64,000 bases of DNA from Lunularia cruciata. Lineage: Eukaryota > Streptophyta > Marchantiopsida > Lunulariales > Lunulariaceae. The DNA lies in NCBI GenBank assembly GCA_948567375.1, contig OX419755.1, positions 53,710,291 through 53,774,290 of the forward strand, read 5' to 3'. The first letter of the stretch is position 1. The number at the start of each line of letters is the position of its first letter. The position numbers and the translations under genes are program-made. The notes beneath the pieces are model-generated. The model saw nothing but the letters and a program-made list of their open reading frames with translations, did not search any database and was not told where the DNA came from. Below, piece by piece: positions 1 to 11,144 of the stretch.

Positions 1-117
1 ATGATACGACTCATACATCCATGAATCAGACTTAACCATAAAAAGTACCAAGTACACAGGACCAAGAACTTGAAACAGAGACCTTCAACATCATTCTTTA
101 TCACGAATTTCGTTTAC

Positions 118-3100
118 CTTAGCAATTTCCAAAAAACCTTTGCACGTGTCTTCGAAATTGACCTGCCACATATGTAAGATGCCCTCATTAGAAATAATGC
201 CTTTCATGTCATACTCCACGTATGTTAAATACTACCAAATGAAGAAGCTACCAGGTAAACAGTCACACACGTGCACAACAAGAAATGTGACTCACTACGC
301 AGAGAGAAACCAGAGGTCTGCTACGTATTAGCTAAACAGCGCTCAATATACATTACCCAAGCCTAGTGAGTCTACTCCGATAGGGATTATTTATTTAAAC
401 TCCACAGCGCTTACTTTTTGACAAAAGGAACCAGCAGATCTATCCATGAGATTTAAATGGTGCTTGATAGGTCTAAGCAGAAACTGGCGAATAGAGTGCG
501 CAGAATTTGTCGTCTAACCCAGAAGATAAATTCATAGGGATTAAGGAAAAACATGGAACATTCACTAGTATGCGCCAGATCTTTAAATTGCACCCCTGAA
601 CTTGGGTTCATACCTGCTCAGCATAGTAGGGGGTCAATGCTTCCATAACATTATTGCTCAGATCCATTGCAAGATCGTAACACCGGACGTTGTTGTTAAC
701 CTGCAAAATACGGTAGCTCAAGGTTTAAGAGAAGAAGATTCAAGTAACGACTTTGCTTTTAAACAGGGACTTCACATAACTAATGGGTTTGTTATTAAGT
801 CTAAAAACATGGTCACTGATACTGCTTTACCTCATACTAGGTCAGCAACTGAAACTACAAAGAAGTGTGAAATTCATGAGGTGTAGCTACATTTTTACAT
901 CGTTTACGCTGTATTCATAGATCTTTAGTGAATCTTGTTGCAAGACTTTATACCCTCAGTGCTTCTATAGCCACACAAACTACCGGAGTTTATAAGGAAC
1001 TAAGCATGGTGTCTTTCTAAGAAGTCTATCGCGTAGAATAATCCTGACCATGGCACACAACGCCTCGAGGCCAATGTCTGCAACTGGTTCCTCCAGTCTT
1101 TGCCTCTGAGCAACTTGAAAGTCCCCCATAACCTACAAAATGTGGTCCACAGCACCGACAAAAATTAGGTGATACGGTAACGCTCCTGGATATGCTAGCA
1201 ACAGCTTAATGCATTTCTCTTAGTTGTTATGATACTATTGAAAAAAGGACTTTGCTCAGAAAGATGATTTTCCAATTTTACTACTTCTGTTGTCTACTCT
1301 TTTTCTAGTTGAGACATCAATGGTAATGAATAAGGTAAAAGTTGGAAAAAACAGCCTAAGCAATATTCGCTGTGCCAGCCTAGGCACAAAGAAGTTGAAG
1401 ATTGAAGGGAGAAGGGAAGTACGAAGGGAAGCCCTAGAGGTCAACGATCGGATGCACAGAAACAACAGCCAGTAAGTGTTGTGACCTACCTGGATAACAG
1501 CAAGAGCAACCCGATATAGCATGACATCTGTGCTATTCTCTTGAACTACTTGTATTTGCTCGGATAATATACGAAACAGATCAACAGCTGCAGGGGTCCA
1601 AAGCTTTCCTTCATCTGTCTTCTTTGGTGGATTCTTCTTATCAGTTTCCAAGATATTTGTATACCATTTCTGTGGCAATGTGCAAAACAAACAGGTGAGA
1701 AAATCCTCCGTTTCTTGTGTCTGTAGCTGCATAACTTAGGTCTCTATAGAGACGGGAAACAGAAAGCCTACTTTATGAGGTAATAAGGATAATATCTACA
1801 GATATTGCGCATGCTTTACTAAATTAATGCTTTGATGCGATGCAAACCTGTGTTACAGATTGCATCCGATCCACATAAGCGTTCATGAGGGGATCCATTG
1901 AGCCACTTTCAGCGCATACTGAAGCAACAGCATCATCCACTCCTAGGTTTAAGAGTTGGTCCTGGTACGACACCACCCATCCTGTGACCTGCGTGCAAAA
2001 GTAAGATGCGTCATCAAGTCTCGTCTCATATTCATGCAAAATAAAGGACTTCAGTTTTAGGAAACATGCGTTTGGTGTGGCAACTCGCGTACCAAAGCAA
2101 TTCATGGTGCAAAATTAACAGCAAGATATCGCTTCAAATATCCCGGATAGTTTCAAGTTTCCATGAAGACTAACCTTCAGAATCTCGATGTTAGTTAGGT
2201 TGTTAGCGCGTTCACCCAGTTGTCGGAGCATCGTCACAAACCGCTCGGTGTAGAGTTGGACCAACAATTGAAAAATGTCGTACCTGTCGGGGACATGTTG
2301 AGAAAGGCTAAGAAACCCCCAAACTCAGAAGGCAGTTCACGCAACTACACAGGACAAAGATTGGACAAAAACACAGAAAATGGTCCAAAGAGCATTCATA
2401 CCTGGGTGGAAAACAAGGTGCAACATGGTCATAAATGTCTGGCAGTTCCGCAGAAATCTGCCAAGTGAAAAGCGAGGCATGGATGAGCCTTTTCCAAGAT
2501 GTAACTGTCCGTTAAAAAGTCCGGAACAAAGGTATTCAGGTGACGTGGATAATTGCCGCGCCTCATTACAGCTGATACAAAATCTGATTCAAGTATAGAC
2601 CTTATTCAACTAAGATGTTTGAGTGATGGGAGCAGAAGCCGTTCACGGAACCGAGGATCCAAAACCCACTTAGGACCAAACCGGATATTTAGGACATGAG
2701 AGCAGAAGCCGTTCGAAGAAAGGAGGGATCCGAACCGGATATATGCATATGCGTGCTCAACTCAATAAGCGTCCTTTCATCTAACATAACGCCTTGGTAT
2801 GATGATGAGTTGGAATGATGGACACCACGGATGCGGTCTCCTATTAGTTAGACCATTCCCAATACACTCCCTTCACGGAGAGCGTGGCTTTTAACATATA
2901 TCAACGTTCTCCTGATAAATTCATTCGAGAAATTACCTCTGAATATGAATGAGATTAAACAGCAAAGCCCTTGCCCTAATCTGGTGGAGTTCTAAATACT
3001 CACTCTTCCTTGAAACCTAAGAAATTACTATGACAACAAACGGGAAAATAATGTTATCATAAGCCTCTGCATTAATATTTCCCGAGCGTTCAGGATTCAA

Positions 3101-6100
3101 GGAGAAAGTTTGATTATGTTAAGGTTGGTTAACTGTCACTCACAACGTTCGCCTCTTCTAGAGCTGCCTTCAGATCCTCTTCCATGACAAGCTGCAGAGA
3201 GATAATAATCCAAGGCGCACGTTAAAAGCTAATAGGTTTGCCAAAAGCTCCCAGAAACAAACACCAATTGTAGGTGCGCCAGGAACCCAAGACGTATTCT
3301 ACATGACTTCTTGCCGGGAGCTAAAAAACTTTCAGCGAATACACACTCGAAATTGACTTCTTCAAGTAGGCCCTGTTCTTGCTAGTCTCACCTTTCCTAT
3401 GAGATTACTGAACCTTTCTTCTACAGATTTGCGAATCTCTTCGTAGCAACGATCCTTGTAGCCTCGTCCGCCAGCTGAGGCCTTTTTATTGGGCTGGTCA
3501 GGTACTAATGGTTTACCGTTAGGTCCTAGTTGCGAAGACCTGTCAAACCACATTTCCACTTACTGTTGACAGAGAGGTCGAAGGATAGTGATAAGTATCT
3601 ACAGGTCAACCATCAGAACCCCAAGATACAAAGAAGTCGAAATCACAATGTCTACAAAAGTAAAATCAGAAGTTCAACTGAAACCCAAAATATTTTGACT
3701 ACTAGGATATAGAACCCAAAACATGTATGAGTTCTACCCTGACGGATACGCTCAAGACCAAAGACTTCAAGAGCAGAGCTGGCCATGGCTACTTACTTCC
3801 GAGCACCTCGTGTAGTCGGTTGAGCCATAGGTCCTGCACCTTTGGCTTCGGCATCTTCTTCAGCCTGTTGCTGATCTAGAATCTCCTGCATTTCGATCAC
3901 CCTGGAAGCATCCACTCTTGTCAGAGCCAACAGTACAATCTATTCGTCTTGAGCAGTAACAGTGATCCAATCTCTCCGGTTCCGCGGGGACAAATTACGA
4001 TGGTTATTAACTCCTGATAGAGAATTCCATAACCAAGGTAAACATGACCACTTGGAAGATAGAAAAGTCTCACTGCGGGCTGTGCGTATTACGAGGTTCA
4101 TCAACGGTTTCATTTCATCACACTAATCCAAAGGAACGCAGACCAGGAAGGAGTTTCATACCTAAGGGCACGTACAAGCGTCTGAGGACTGCACACAAGA
4201 ACATTCACCATAATGTCACTACAACTACAAAAAGAATTTCTGACCTTATTTCATAAACTTAAAAATGTGATCTGGAAAATCTCGTAATATACTCACTCAG
4301 ATTGTAGAATCAACGGAGAAGTATGTCCTATCATGCTTAGCATGCAATGACTTGGACTAAGTGGCCTTAATACTCCAGAGAACAAAAGTCAGAGTAACAC
4401 CTTTCCTTAGCAAGCTGGAAGAAGTTGCAAATGTGCCCCCAGAGTGTCTGCTCAAACTTCGCCCTAGTGTTATTTACGTCTTCAAAGTACTCCCTGGCAG
4501 ATAAATTGCGAAGCATCATAGGAAAGATCAGATTCAAGTCTAATTTTCTTGAATGTACATTCTCAAGGGAGGACTATCACTTGTGAAATATCTTTTGTCT
4601 AGACGAAAGATAGATTACCCTCTTGGACTACTTCCACTGAATTTATGTGGCGCGTGTATATTTGAGATGTATCTGACGAATATACAACATATATTGTAAT
4701 TTCAACAAATAAAAGTTTGATATAATTTTTTCGCATCCCGCAACAACCTTAGCAAAACCATGGCGCACTATCCACATAGAATGACAAGCAAACTTTCATT
4801 ACTGCGCAGTAGCTGCATAGCTTGAACACGCTGTAACAGACCATGGTTGTCACTTACGTCAGCTTGCTTGCCTCCTCTTTACGCGATGACACCGTAGCTA
4901 GTGCAAATCTCCTTTTCCCCTCCAGAGCGGTCAACCTCTGCATCTTCAAACAGTTAGTTGCTGGCTGGTTCTTCCCGCTAATTCTATCGAGTACCATATA
5001 TCGTAGGCTTCATCAATGTCTCATAGCTGAATTGGAGCTACTACTCGTGGGGGAGAGCAACTTCAAGCGAGGTACCGTAATGAGCAGGATGGGCTTGCTA
5101 CAGGAGGTGTTCAAGACCCTTCAAACAAATCTCTTTCATGAGCATTCCGTTGGGAGGGTAGGGTTTAACCTCAAATGTGCGAACCAGCTCTCTGTCATCT
5201 TTCAAGGATGCTCGTGCCTCTGAAGCTTCATTGGAAATGAACATCATACCGTTAACATCCTGTACGGACCAAGCAACACATGCAAAGGTAAACAAGCGCG
5301 AAATAAGCCCTCCTTGCAGTCCGCTCAGAATTCTTCTGTTAATAAAAAATCTCTAGCCTCTTCGACTTGAATGAAAAGCCTAGGATTTTGCATGATTCGC
5401 AGGTGCCTTCACGCTGAGGAGCAGTCTACAGAAAACAACGTCACATTCTGCCCAGATGAAGTGTCCCCTGCCGTGTTTGTCTCTACTTCAAACTCGGTGA
5501 TCCGCTGATGCACATGATCAAAAACATGGCCATGCGACTGTCTTAAAGTTGTGAAAATGATTCCAAACTTACCGAGGTGTAAGATTGAGCTTCTGAAAAT
5601 TCCATCAGGTTTAAGTCGAGCAGAAACGGCTAAAGCCTGGATATTACTCACTTGGGGGAAAAAAACGGCCGGTGCCGGACTGCTTACCTTGAGAGTCATG
5701 TTGAGATTATTCCGCGCATTGCTAAGAAGCTTGATAAGATCATGATGTTCAATCAAAGTTTGGCATTCCCGACAAAGCCTGTGATTGGTAACACAAGAAG
5801 GATGAGAAGCTTGTTATAGAGCCGATCATGTGCCATGGCGGAAAACATTTCCTACGACCGGCAGTCTTTCAGCTTAAGACTGAACATACTGAACGTGTTC
5901 ATGTGAAAATTTCCCAACCATTCACTGGATACAAAATAGACCCGTTCTTTGGCAGTCCACGTTGTCTACACTAGAAGAGTGTATTAAAAAGAAAGGAACT
6001 CCTAGACGGAAAAGAATCTGAGGACATCTACTGGTAGTTACTGAGATAATCCTTTTAGGAAGCCTTCCCAAAAGCAAAAAAGAAGCCAATTTCGCTTGTA

Positions 6101-6917
6101 GAGATAAAAAAGAACAAAAAGCATTGGGTCGACGGCAGTATTCAGGAAGACTGAGATTCTTACTCCTTGACACGATCCTCCCCATGAGTAGTGGAGTCTA
6201 CCCCAAGCATATCAAACGTTGTGGACGCTAAAGACAATATACCGGGGGATATTTTTGTCAATAGTGTGCAGCTAACAAACTATCGCTGAAGACCCGAGTA
6301 AGTCTATACTACGAACAACACTATACTCAGTGGTACTAAAAGTATGCACCAATGACACACAAATTGATCCGTGAGAGCGTTCTATTTTTCAAGTGAAGAT
6401 GCTTACTTGTCGATAAGCACAAAATTCTGACGTAGATTTGCTATTGTTGATTGCGCTGCTGAGAGTACATCGATTCCTGATCTCGCGTGTTCTACCTGTT
6501 TGTTTTAATCGAAGACCAAAACCATATTGTGATGCCAATCAATCGGAAATCAGAACAATTGCTGTCTGAAAGGAGGAACTGAATGCAACAACAAAGTCAA
6601 GTGGGACAATAAGCGGCAGAATGAGGTACCTGAGTCATGACGCTGGTACTGAGCTGTGCGTCATTGTGCTGCACCAAGAAAGACGTCAGCATTACTTTGA
6701 TCGATTAGTATTAGTTCACGTAACAGTAAGAGAAACAATGACTTCATTTCTGCCTCAAATCATTGTGAAATTTTTTTTCGGCACAAACCTGCTGTCGCAA
6801 GGCGTAATCAGTTCGTATGGAATTAATAAAAGTCAAAGAATCCGGCAGCGGAAGAAGCTTGGCCACCTCCCGCACCGCGGCCTCCTTGGCCTCAATTCCT
6901 GCGTCCCCCATCATCAT
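118..6917 (-). CDS. SEC6: Exocyst complex subunit SEC6 (EXOC3-like), 3' end outside window
   Basis: SEC6 is a subunit of the octameric exocyst, which tethers secretory vesicles to the plasma membrane. I read 18 coding exons with GT/AG borders, phase-consistent throughout (546 residues): 6917-6789, 6668-6630, 6495-6407, 5778-5688, 5259-5170, 4937-4858, 4493-4401, 4188-4162, 3901-3797, 3539-3392, 3191-3147, 2457-2402, 2283-2175, 1988-1848, 1669-1490, 1132-1049, 700-614, 162-118. The start is the first of three consecutive ATGs, giving [20 protein letters not shown]. Family-typical stretches follow: [34 protein letters not shown]-type linker then [51 protein letters not shown] and [17 protein letters not shown]. 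Plant SEC6 proteins are about 750 residues, so roughly the last 200 lie left of position 1. No frameshift or stop was seen, so the gene looks functional. Exon 8 has only 27 nt and exon 2 only 39 nt. Identity rests on recalled plant SEC6 similarity; exon borders are my reading. Confidence 0.93.
2609..2750 (+). repeat. Dispersed repeat R, two tandem copies in a SEC6 intron
   Basis: Inside the intron between SEC6 exons 11 and 12, the motif AGCAGAAGCCGTTC occurs at about 2631 and again at about 2701. Each copy is followed by a GGATCC box and then ACCGGATAT. A diverged relative starts at 39743 (AGCAGAAGCCATTC, then ACTTTAGGAC and a TGCATAT box). The three copies define a short dispersed repeat of about 75 bp with no coding potential. 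Class is unknown; a MITE or SINE fragment is possible. Confidence 0.6.
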
Positions 6918-8073
6918 GGCTGCCGCCTTTCCTTAATGATGCCGCTACTGGTCCTCCTGCTGTTATACGGAACAAAACCAGCAGAAAACACAAAGCGATT
7001 TCGTCCCCTCCTCGTATACCCTTTTGCCTCGGCAGCATTGATCGACAAAACAACCACAGCTCCTCTCCAATCCACTTCTGCCTAATCCACCACTGCTCTA
7101 CTTCATTACATTTCCCTATCGCTCGCTCGCTCGCTCCCTCTCTATGATCATAAGCGCATCAAATGGGAGGCGATCGACAAGAAATCCAATGCTGCAACAC
7201 CTTCATTCCTTCCTTCCCTTCACCTCTCGCTGCTCTTGCCTTTCTTCGCGTCACGACAGCAGAGAGAGGGAAGGAGCAAGGAGAAGGGAAAAGGCGTCCG
7301 CTCCAGAGAGTCAGTCTGTAGTTCTGTCCTTCAGAAGGTCTAGGACTTGATTGCGACCTGGATCTAAGTCCAAGTCAAGGCTTGGGGGAAGCCTGCTTTG
7401 AGTCTTGAGCAAGGTTCGGGAAGATCCGGCAAAAGAAAAATGATGACCGGTTGGTTTCAGGGAGACTGGTTGGTCACGAAAAGTCTTTCCGTTAGATGCC
7501 TGGGAAAAGAAGAATTTTCTATTGATTCTGTCTTCTACAACTTTCTCCCGGTAATAAGAGTAGAAGGACGACCGGTAAATAAGCAGGCGCGCAAAGTATA
7601 GTACCCCGAAAGGAACTCAAGGCCTAGCAAACAAGGCAGCTGACGTCGAGTCCTGCCATACAGTAAGTAGGGGACTTGCCTTGTCTAAGTCCAGTCTGGC
7701 CCCACAGCACTTCACTGCTATATATGGTTCCGTACTTTAGTGGCCTTAGCACGACAACAGTCAAAGCGAAGCAGCCATAAGGCTGTCACTCAAGGAATTG
7801 GATAGATCTCTCCATCCAGATTCGAGGACCCAATAGTTGTATCTGCTCACTCCACTTTGATGCTCTCTGGTAAGCCCATCTCCATACAAAATCCTGAATA
7901 ACATGTGTGCTTTCGTTTCTTTGAATCAAGATTCAAGGTCAATCCAAAATGAAGTCAAATTTGAGCAGGTAGAGAAAATTCGACGGGCTCAATTTGTGTA
8001 GCGGGGATCCAGCTTATTTGAGGATATAGCTTTTCTCACCTGGACCTTTTGTACTTGACACAGGGTTGGAGTT
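6918..8073. promoter_or_regulatory. Shared upstream region of two divergent genes
   Basis: This stretch separates the SEC6 start codon (minus strand) from the start codon of the plastid-protein gene (plus strand), so it should hold both 5' UTRs and promoters. It has a pyrimidine-rich tract at 7085-7145 with repeated CGCT units, which would be purine-rich in the SEC6 5' leader. A TGACGTC core near 7640 matches bZIP binding sites. I see no convincing open frame or repeat here. Promoter roles are inferred from position only. Confidence 0.5.
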
Positions 8074-9654
8074 ATGGCGATGGCGCAGTGTTTAAGTGTC
8101 TGGAATTTACCGTCCACGTTTGTGTCTTCCACTCCGCCGAGTATTATTCCCTTTCTGCACCTAAAAACTCAGGTGTTCCGATTTCGCCCTCAGGATCGTA
8201 TAAAACCGACGGGCTTCAGATGCAGGCCTCGACAGGTTGGACGACGTGAATTGCAGCTGTGCAAGGCAGGAGATGCTTCTATTTCGGGCCCATCTTCCTT
8301 GCCAGAAGACCCATCTTCCGTTCCTCCACAGGTGGATTGGGAACGTTAGCTAGATATATTTGCAGTCTAGTAGGCGGAGCTGAACGCATGGTTTAACTTG
8401 CTATCTGTCCCATTTTGATCAGCCAATGGAGTTTTAAGTGTCGAACGCATTTATTTTGAGATACATATCTGTATTTCCTGCCACGGGCTATTCGAAATGC
8501 TTCATTGAAATGTGGGATTACTTCGTCACTGACAACGATTTTCGGGGACAGCTGATGGTCACTACTACTTGAAGACCATAGTTTGGTCGCTTACAGAACT
8601 GCAAGAACAGTAGAGCATAAACCGTGTGAATCAACCTGTGCCAGCAGCAATTCTATCTGGGCTCATCATGGTGTTCTGCTTGCTGCAGGAACAAAGTCCT
8701 CAGTCCTTCTTCAGCCAATGGCAGGTACGTTTTAGAAAGATCGAGATTTTGCATGGTTGCTTGGGTTGGTTTTCCTGAAGCAATGTGAACAACTGAATGC
8801 TTTTAAGTTTATTCTATATTTCAGCGAGACCTGGAATGTCACTCTAAAATGTTCTTGTACTCTTCGGTGATCTTTTCCGATGATGTGTTGTCAAGCATCT
8901 TTCCCGTTGGAAGGTCACTAGAAAGGAAAGTACTGTTGTCGAACTTCTGAGGCTTTTATCAATTCCCCAGGAATCAATTCTATTGAGGCAGTAGACATAT
9001 TGAAATTTTACGTCTATATTAATTCTGTACAAGTCAGGTTACTCAGAAAGGTTAAAGTGACATGTGTAACTTGAACGCATCACCAGATGAAATCCGCTGA
9101 CCTTCGAGCAAAGGCTGCGAAATGGGGGCTCGCAGCAGTTTTAGCTTACGGGCTATTTGATGGCATCACATACACGACATTTTTCGTTTTAGCGTTCCTT
9201 AGCTACGAGAAGAGTACGGGCCAAAACCCTGCTGCAAATTTGAAGGCACTTTTAGGGGTAAGTATTACTTTCCTTCACAGACATACATCTATGCAATTTC
9301 TTTTTGGAAGCTCAACTTTTATTCGATAGAATTGTAGCGTCAAATGTTTGTAGCAGGAGTGATACTTCTGTGTTCAGTGTGGCTTGCACTGCTTCTCGCA
9401 GGGTTTGCTAACACCAGGCATTGTGGGATACATAGGTAGTTGTTCTCATGTGGGGTGGCAATAATGTGACTAGACCATTTCGAGTTGCCGGAGCAGCCGC
9501 GCTGGCCCCCGCAATAGATAAAGGTTTGAAGAAACTGCAAGACGTACTGAAGCTCCCTAATCAGGCTTTTGCATTTATGATATGTGTTGCAGTCTTTGCA
9601 AGCATGTGTTTCTCTGTAGTAGGAGTCCTTATCCTGTCTAGATTACGAAGGTGA
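8074..9654 (+). CDS. Conserved multi-pass membrane protein, probably plastid-targeted
   Basis: I model five phase-0 exons: 8074-8331, 8689-8724, 8825-8866, 9087-9257 and 9436-9654 (about 241 residues). The first exon starts MAMAQCLSVWNLPSTF. It is rich in Ser, Thr, Arg and Pro and poor in acidic residues, as in chloroplast transit peptides. The conserved part begins SADLRAKAAKWGLAAVLAYG, followed by FDGITYTTFFVLAFL, QNPAANLKALLG, then VVVLMWGGNNVTRPFRVAGA and ALAPAIDKGLKKLQ. It ends in a hydrophobic segment (AFAFMICVAVF...FSVVGVLIL) and SRLRR. At least three membrane segments are likely. I recall this block from plant and algal proteins of unknown function and cannot assign an activity. Exons 2 and 3 (36 and 42 nt) are the least certain; the last two exons are firm. 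An alternative upstream ATG at 8049 is in another frame. Confidence 0.72.
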
Positions 9655-10850
9655 ATTGTTGTGTAAATAGCTGTACCATTCACCATCATCAATCATTTCC
9701 GTCATCTAGTGAAATCAGAAAGCACCGTGACCTCTCTTTCACAAGTGATGATCACCGCTTGTTCTGATATTACTATGCAAGTGTTTCGCTTATTGGCGGT
9801 TTGTGTTTTTAAAGAATAGAAAGATCCTTTAAAAACACAGACGCTCATGTGAAGTTTTCTGACTGAGCTCAAGTTCATGTTGTTGTATTAAGTATTGTCA
9901 ATGACTAGCTCTCCCCAAGTCGTTGGAGGGGCTTCTTCTACCACCATAACAACGTGAGTCTCGGGAAGGTGGCGATCTCAGAAGTATAGTACTTGACTTT
10001 ACAAAAGAGGTTAGTGGCACTTCAACTCACAACAAACAAAGATCGAAAAATATATGACATAGTATGGGAGAACTTGCCGAGTTGAAATTACAGTTGCTAG
10101 CTGATGATGCGTGGTTGCACAATTTACAATGTGTCAGCAGCGTGGATGGGATACTCTAACTAAGTTCATTATTCTTGAAATATCTGACACTGACCAAATT
10201 ACTCAACAATCCGAGCAGCTTCTTTTTCGTGAAATTAAGATGGCGGAAGGCTACATACAGCTATAGACCAAGTGACAACTAGTGGACTCCAACCATCAAA
10301 CTGTCGCAGGACAGTTCCTCTATAACAAGATGACGAGAGACATCAAGAGTCAGCTCTAGCTTTCCTCAATTATGTCGGACCTCTTCCTTCCCATCTCTCA
10401 GAGAACGCTTTATCGGTGCGAGGATCCCGGTCTCTTCTATACCATCTAACCCGTAACATTGGTCCTCTGACTAAAACTACCAGAGAGTCGGGTTGATACC
10501 ACCTTGTAATGGACCGAGCAAGCCATTCTCTCGCTCCCCTCGTCTTGAGCGAACTACCTTGATTCTCACCGGCTCTGCAGATAGTTTTCTTCACAAGATA
10601 CTTCCATGATTCAGTCGCAGAACGAAGAATACTCGTTCTACATGAGAGTTACAGACACGCATCACCAGAGTAGATGAATCCAGCAAGCCTTCCCCCCTAT
10701 ATTTGCAGAGGTCAAAAGTGAAGAGAAAGAAAGAAACATGTTCAGATCACGGTAGGACGGGTCTGCCGAAAGGGAGCACCGGCAAACGACTAGAGCGTTG
10801 TTAAGAGTGATCTTCCGGAACCCGCTCCCTGTAGTCAAAGGGTGCTCTAT
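9655..10850. other. Gene-free stretch downstream of the plastid-protein gene
   Basis: It holds the 3' flank of the upstream gene, then sequence of mixed composition with no reading frame I can defend. The segment 10370-10620 is less AT-rich than its surroundings and may be a remnant of a coding sequence, but both strands are interrupted and no motif is recognisable. Confidence 0.4.
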
Positions 10851-11144
10851 CTATCGGAAAACGACCCGCCTAAGTAGCCCCAGACAGATCATGCCTGGTG
10901 ATGCAGAAGATTTAGAAAGGACATCTTTCGCTCTACTCCTTTTCACTCGTTTGAATCGACAATTCATCCTCACTTCGAAACAAGGTTGCCAGTCAATTTG
11001 CAAATGAGTTCCTTGGCCATTCATATCGACACGGATGCGGAGATTGCATTCAAGCTTTAGGTGACAATTCATCCTTACATCGAAACCTCCTTGCCACTCA
11101 ACCTGCAATTGAGATGTGTTACTACTCCGACTCATTTGTTCCAA
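10851..11144 (-). CDS. Short reading frame with a duplicated ~36-residue unit, unknown
   Basis: An open frame of 97 codons contains two related units: LQVEWQGGFDVRMNCHLK and LQIDWQPCFEVRMNCRFK. At DNA level the repeat lies at about 10957-11012 and 11060-11116. Differences are conservative at the protein level (V/I, E/D, D/E, L/F), which hints that the frame was once under selection after the duplication. I do not recognise the family. There is no clear intron structure or neighbouring exon, and the DNA on either side is gene-poor. It could be a fragment of a larger gene or a transposon relic. Confidence 0.3.
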   Translation of the reverse strand: MEQMSRSSNTSQLQVEWQGGFDVRMNCHLKLECNLRIRVDMNGQGTHLQIDWQPCFEVRMNCRFKRVKRSRAKDVLSKSSASPGMICLGLLRRVVFR

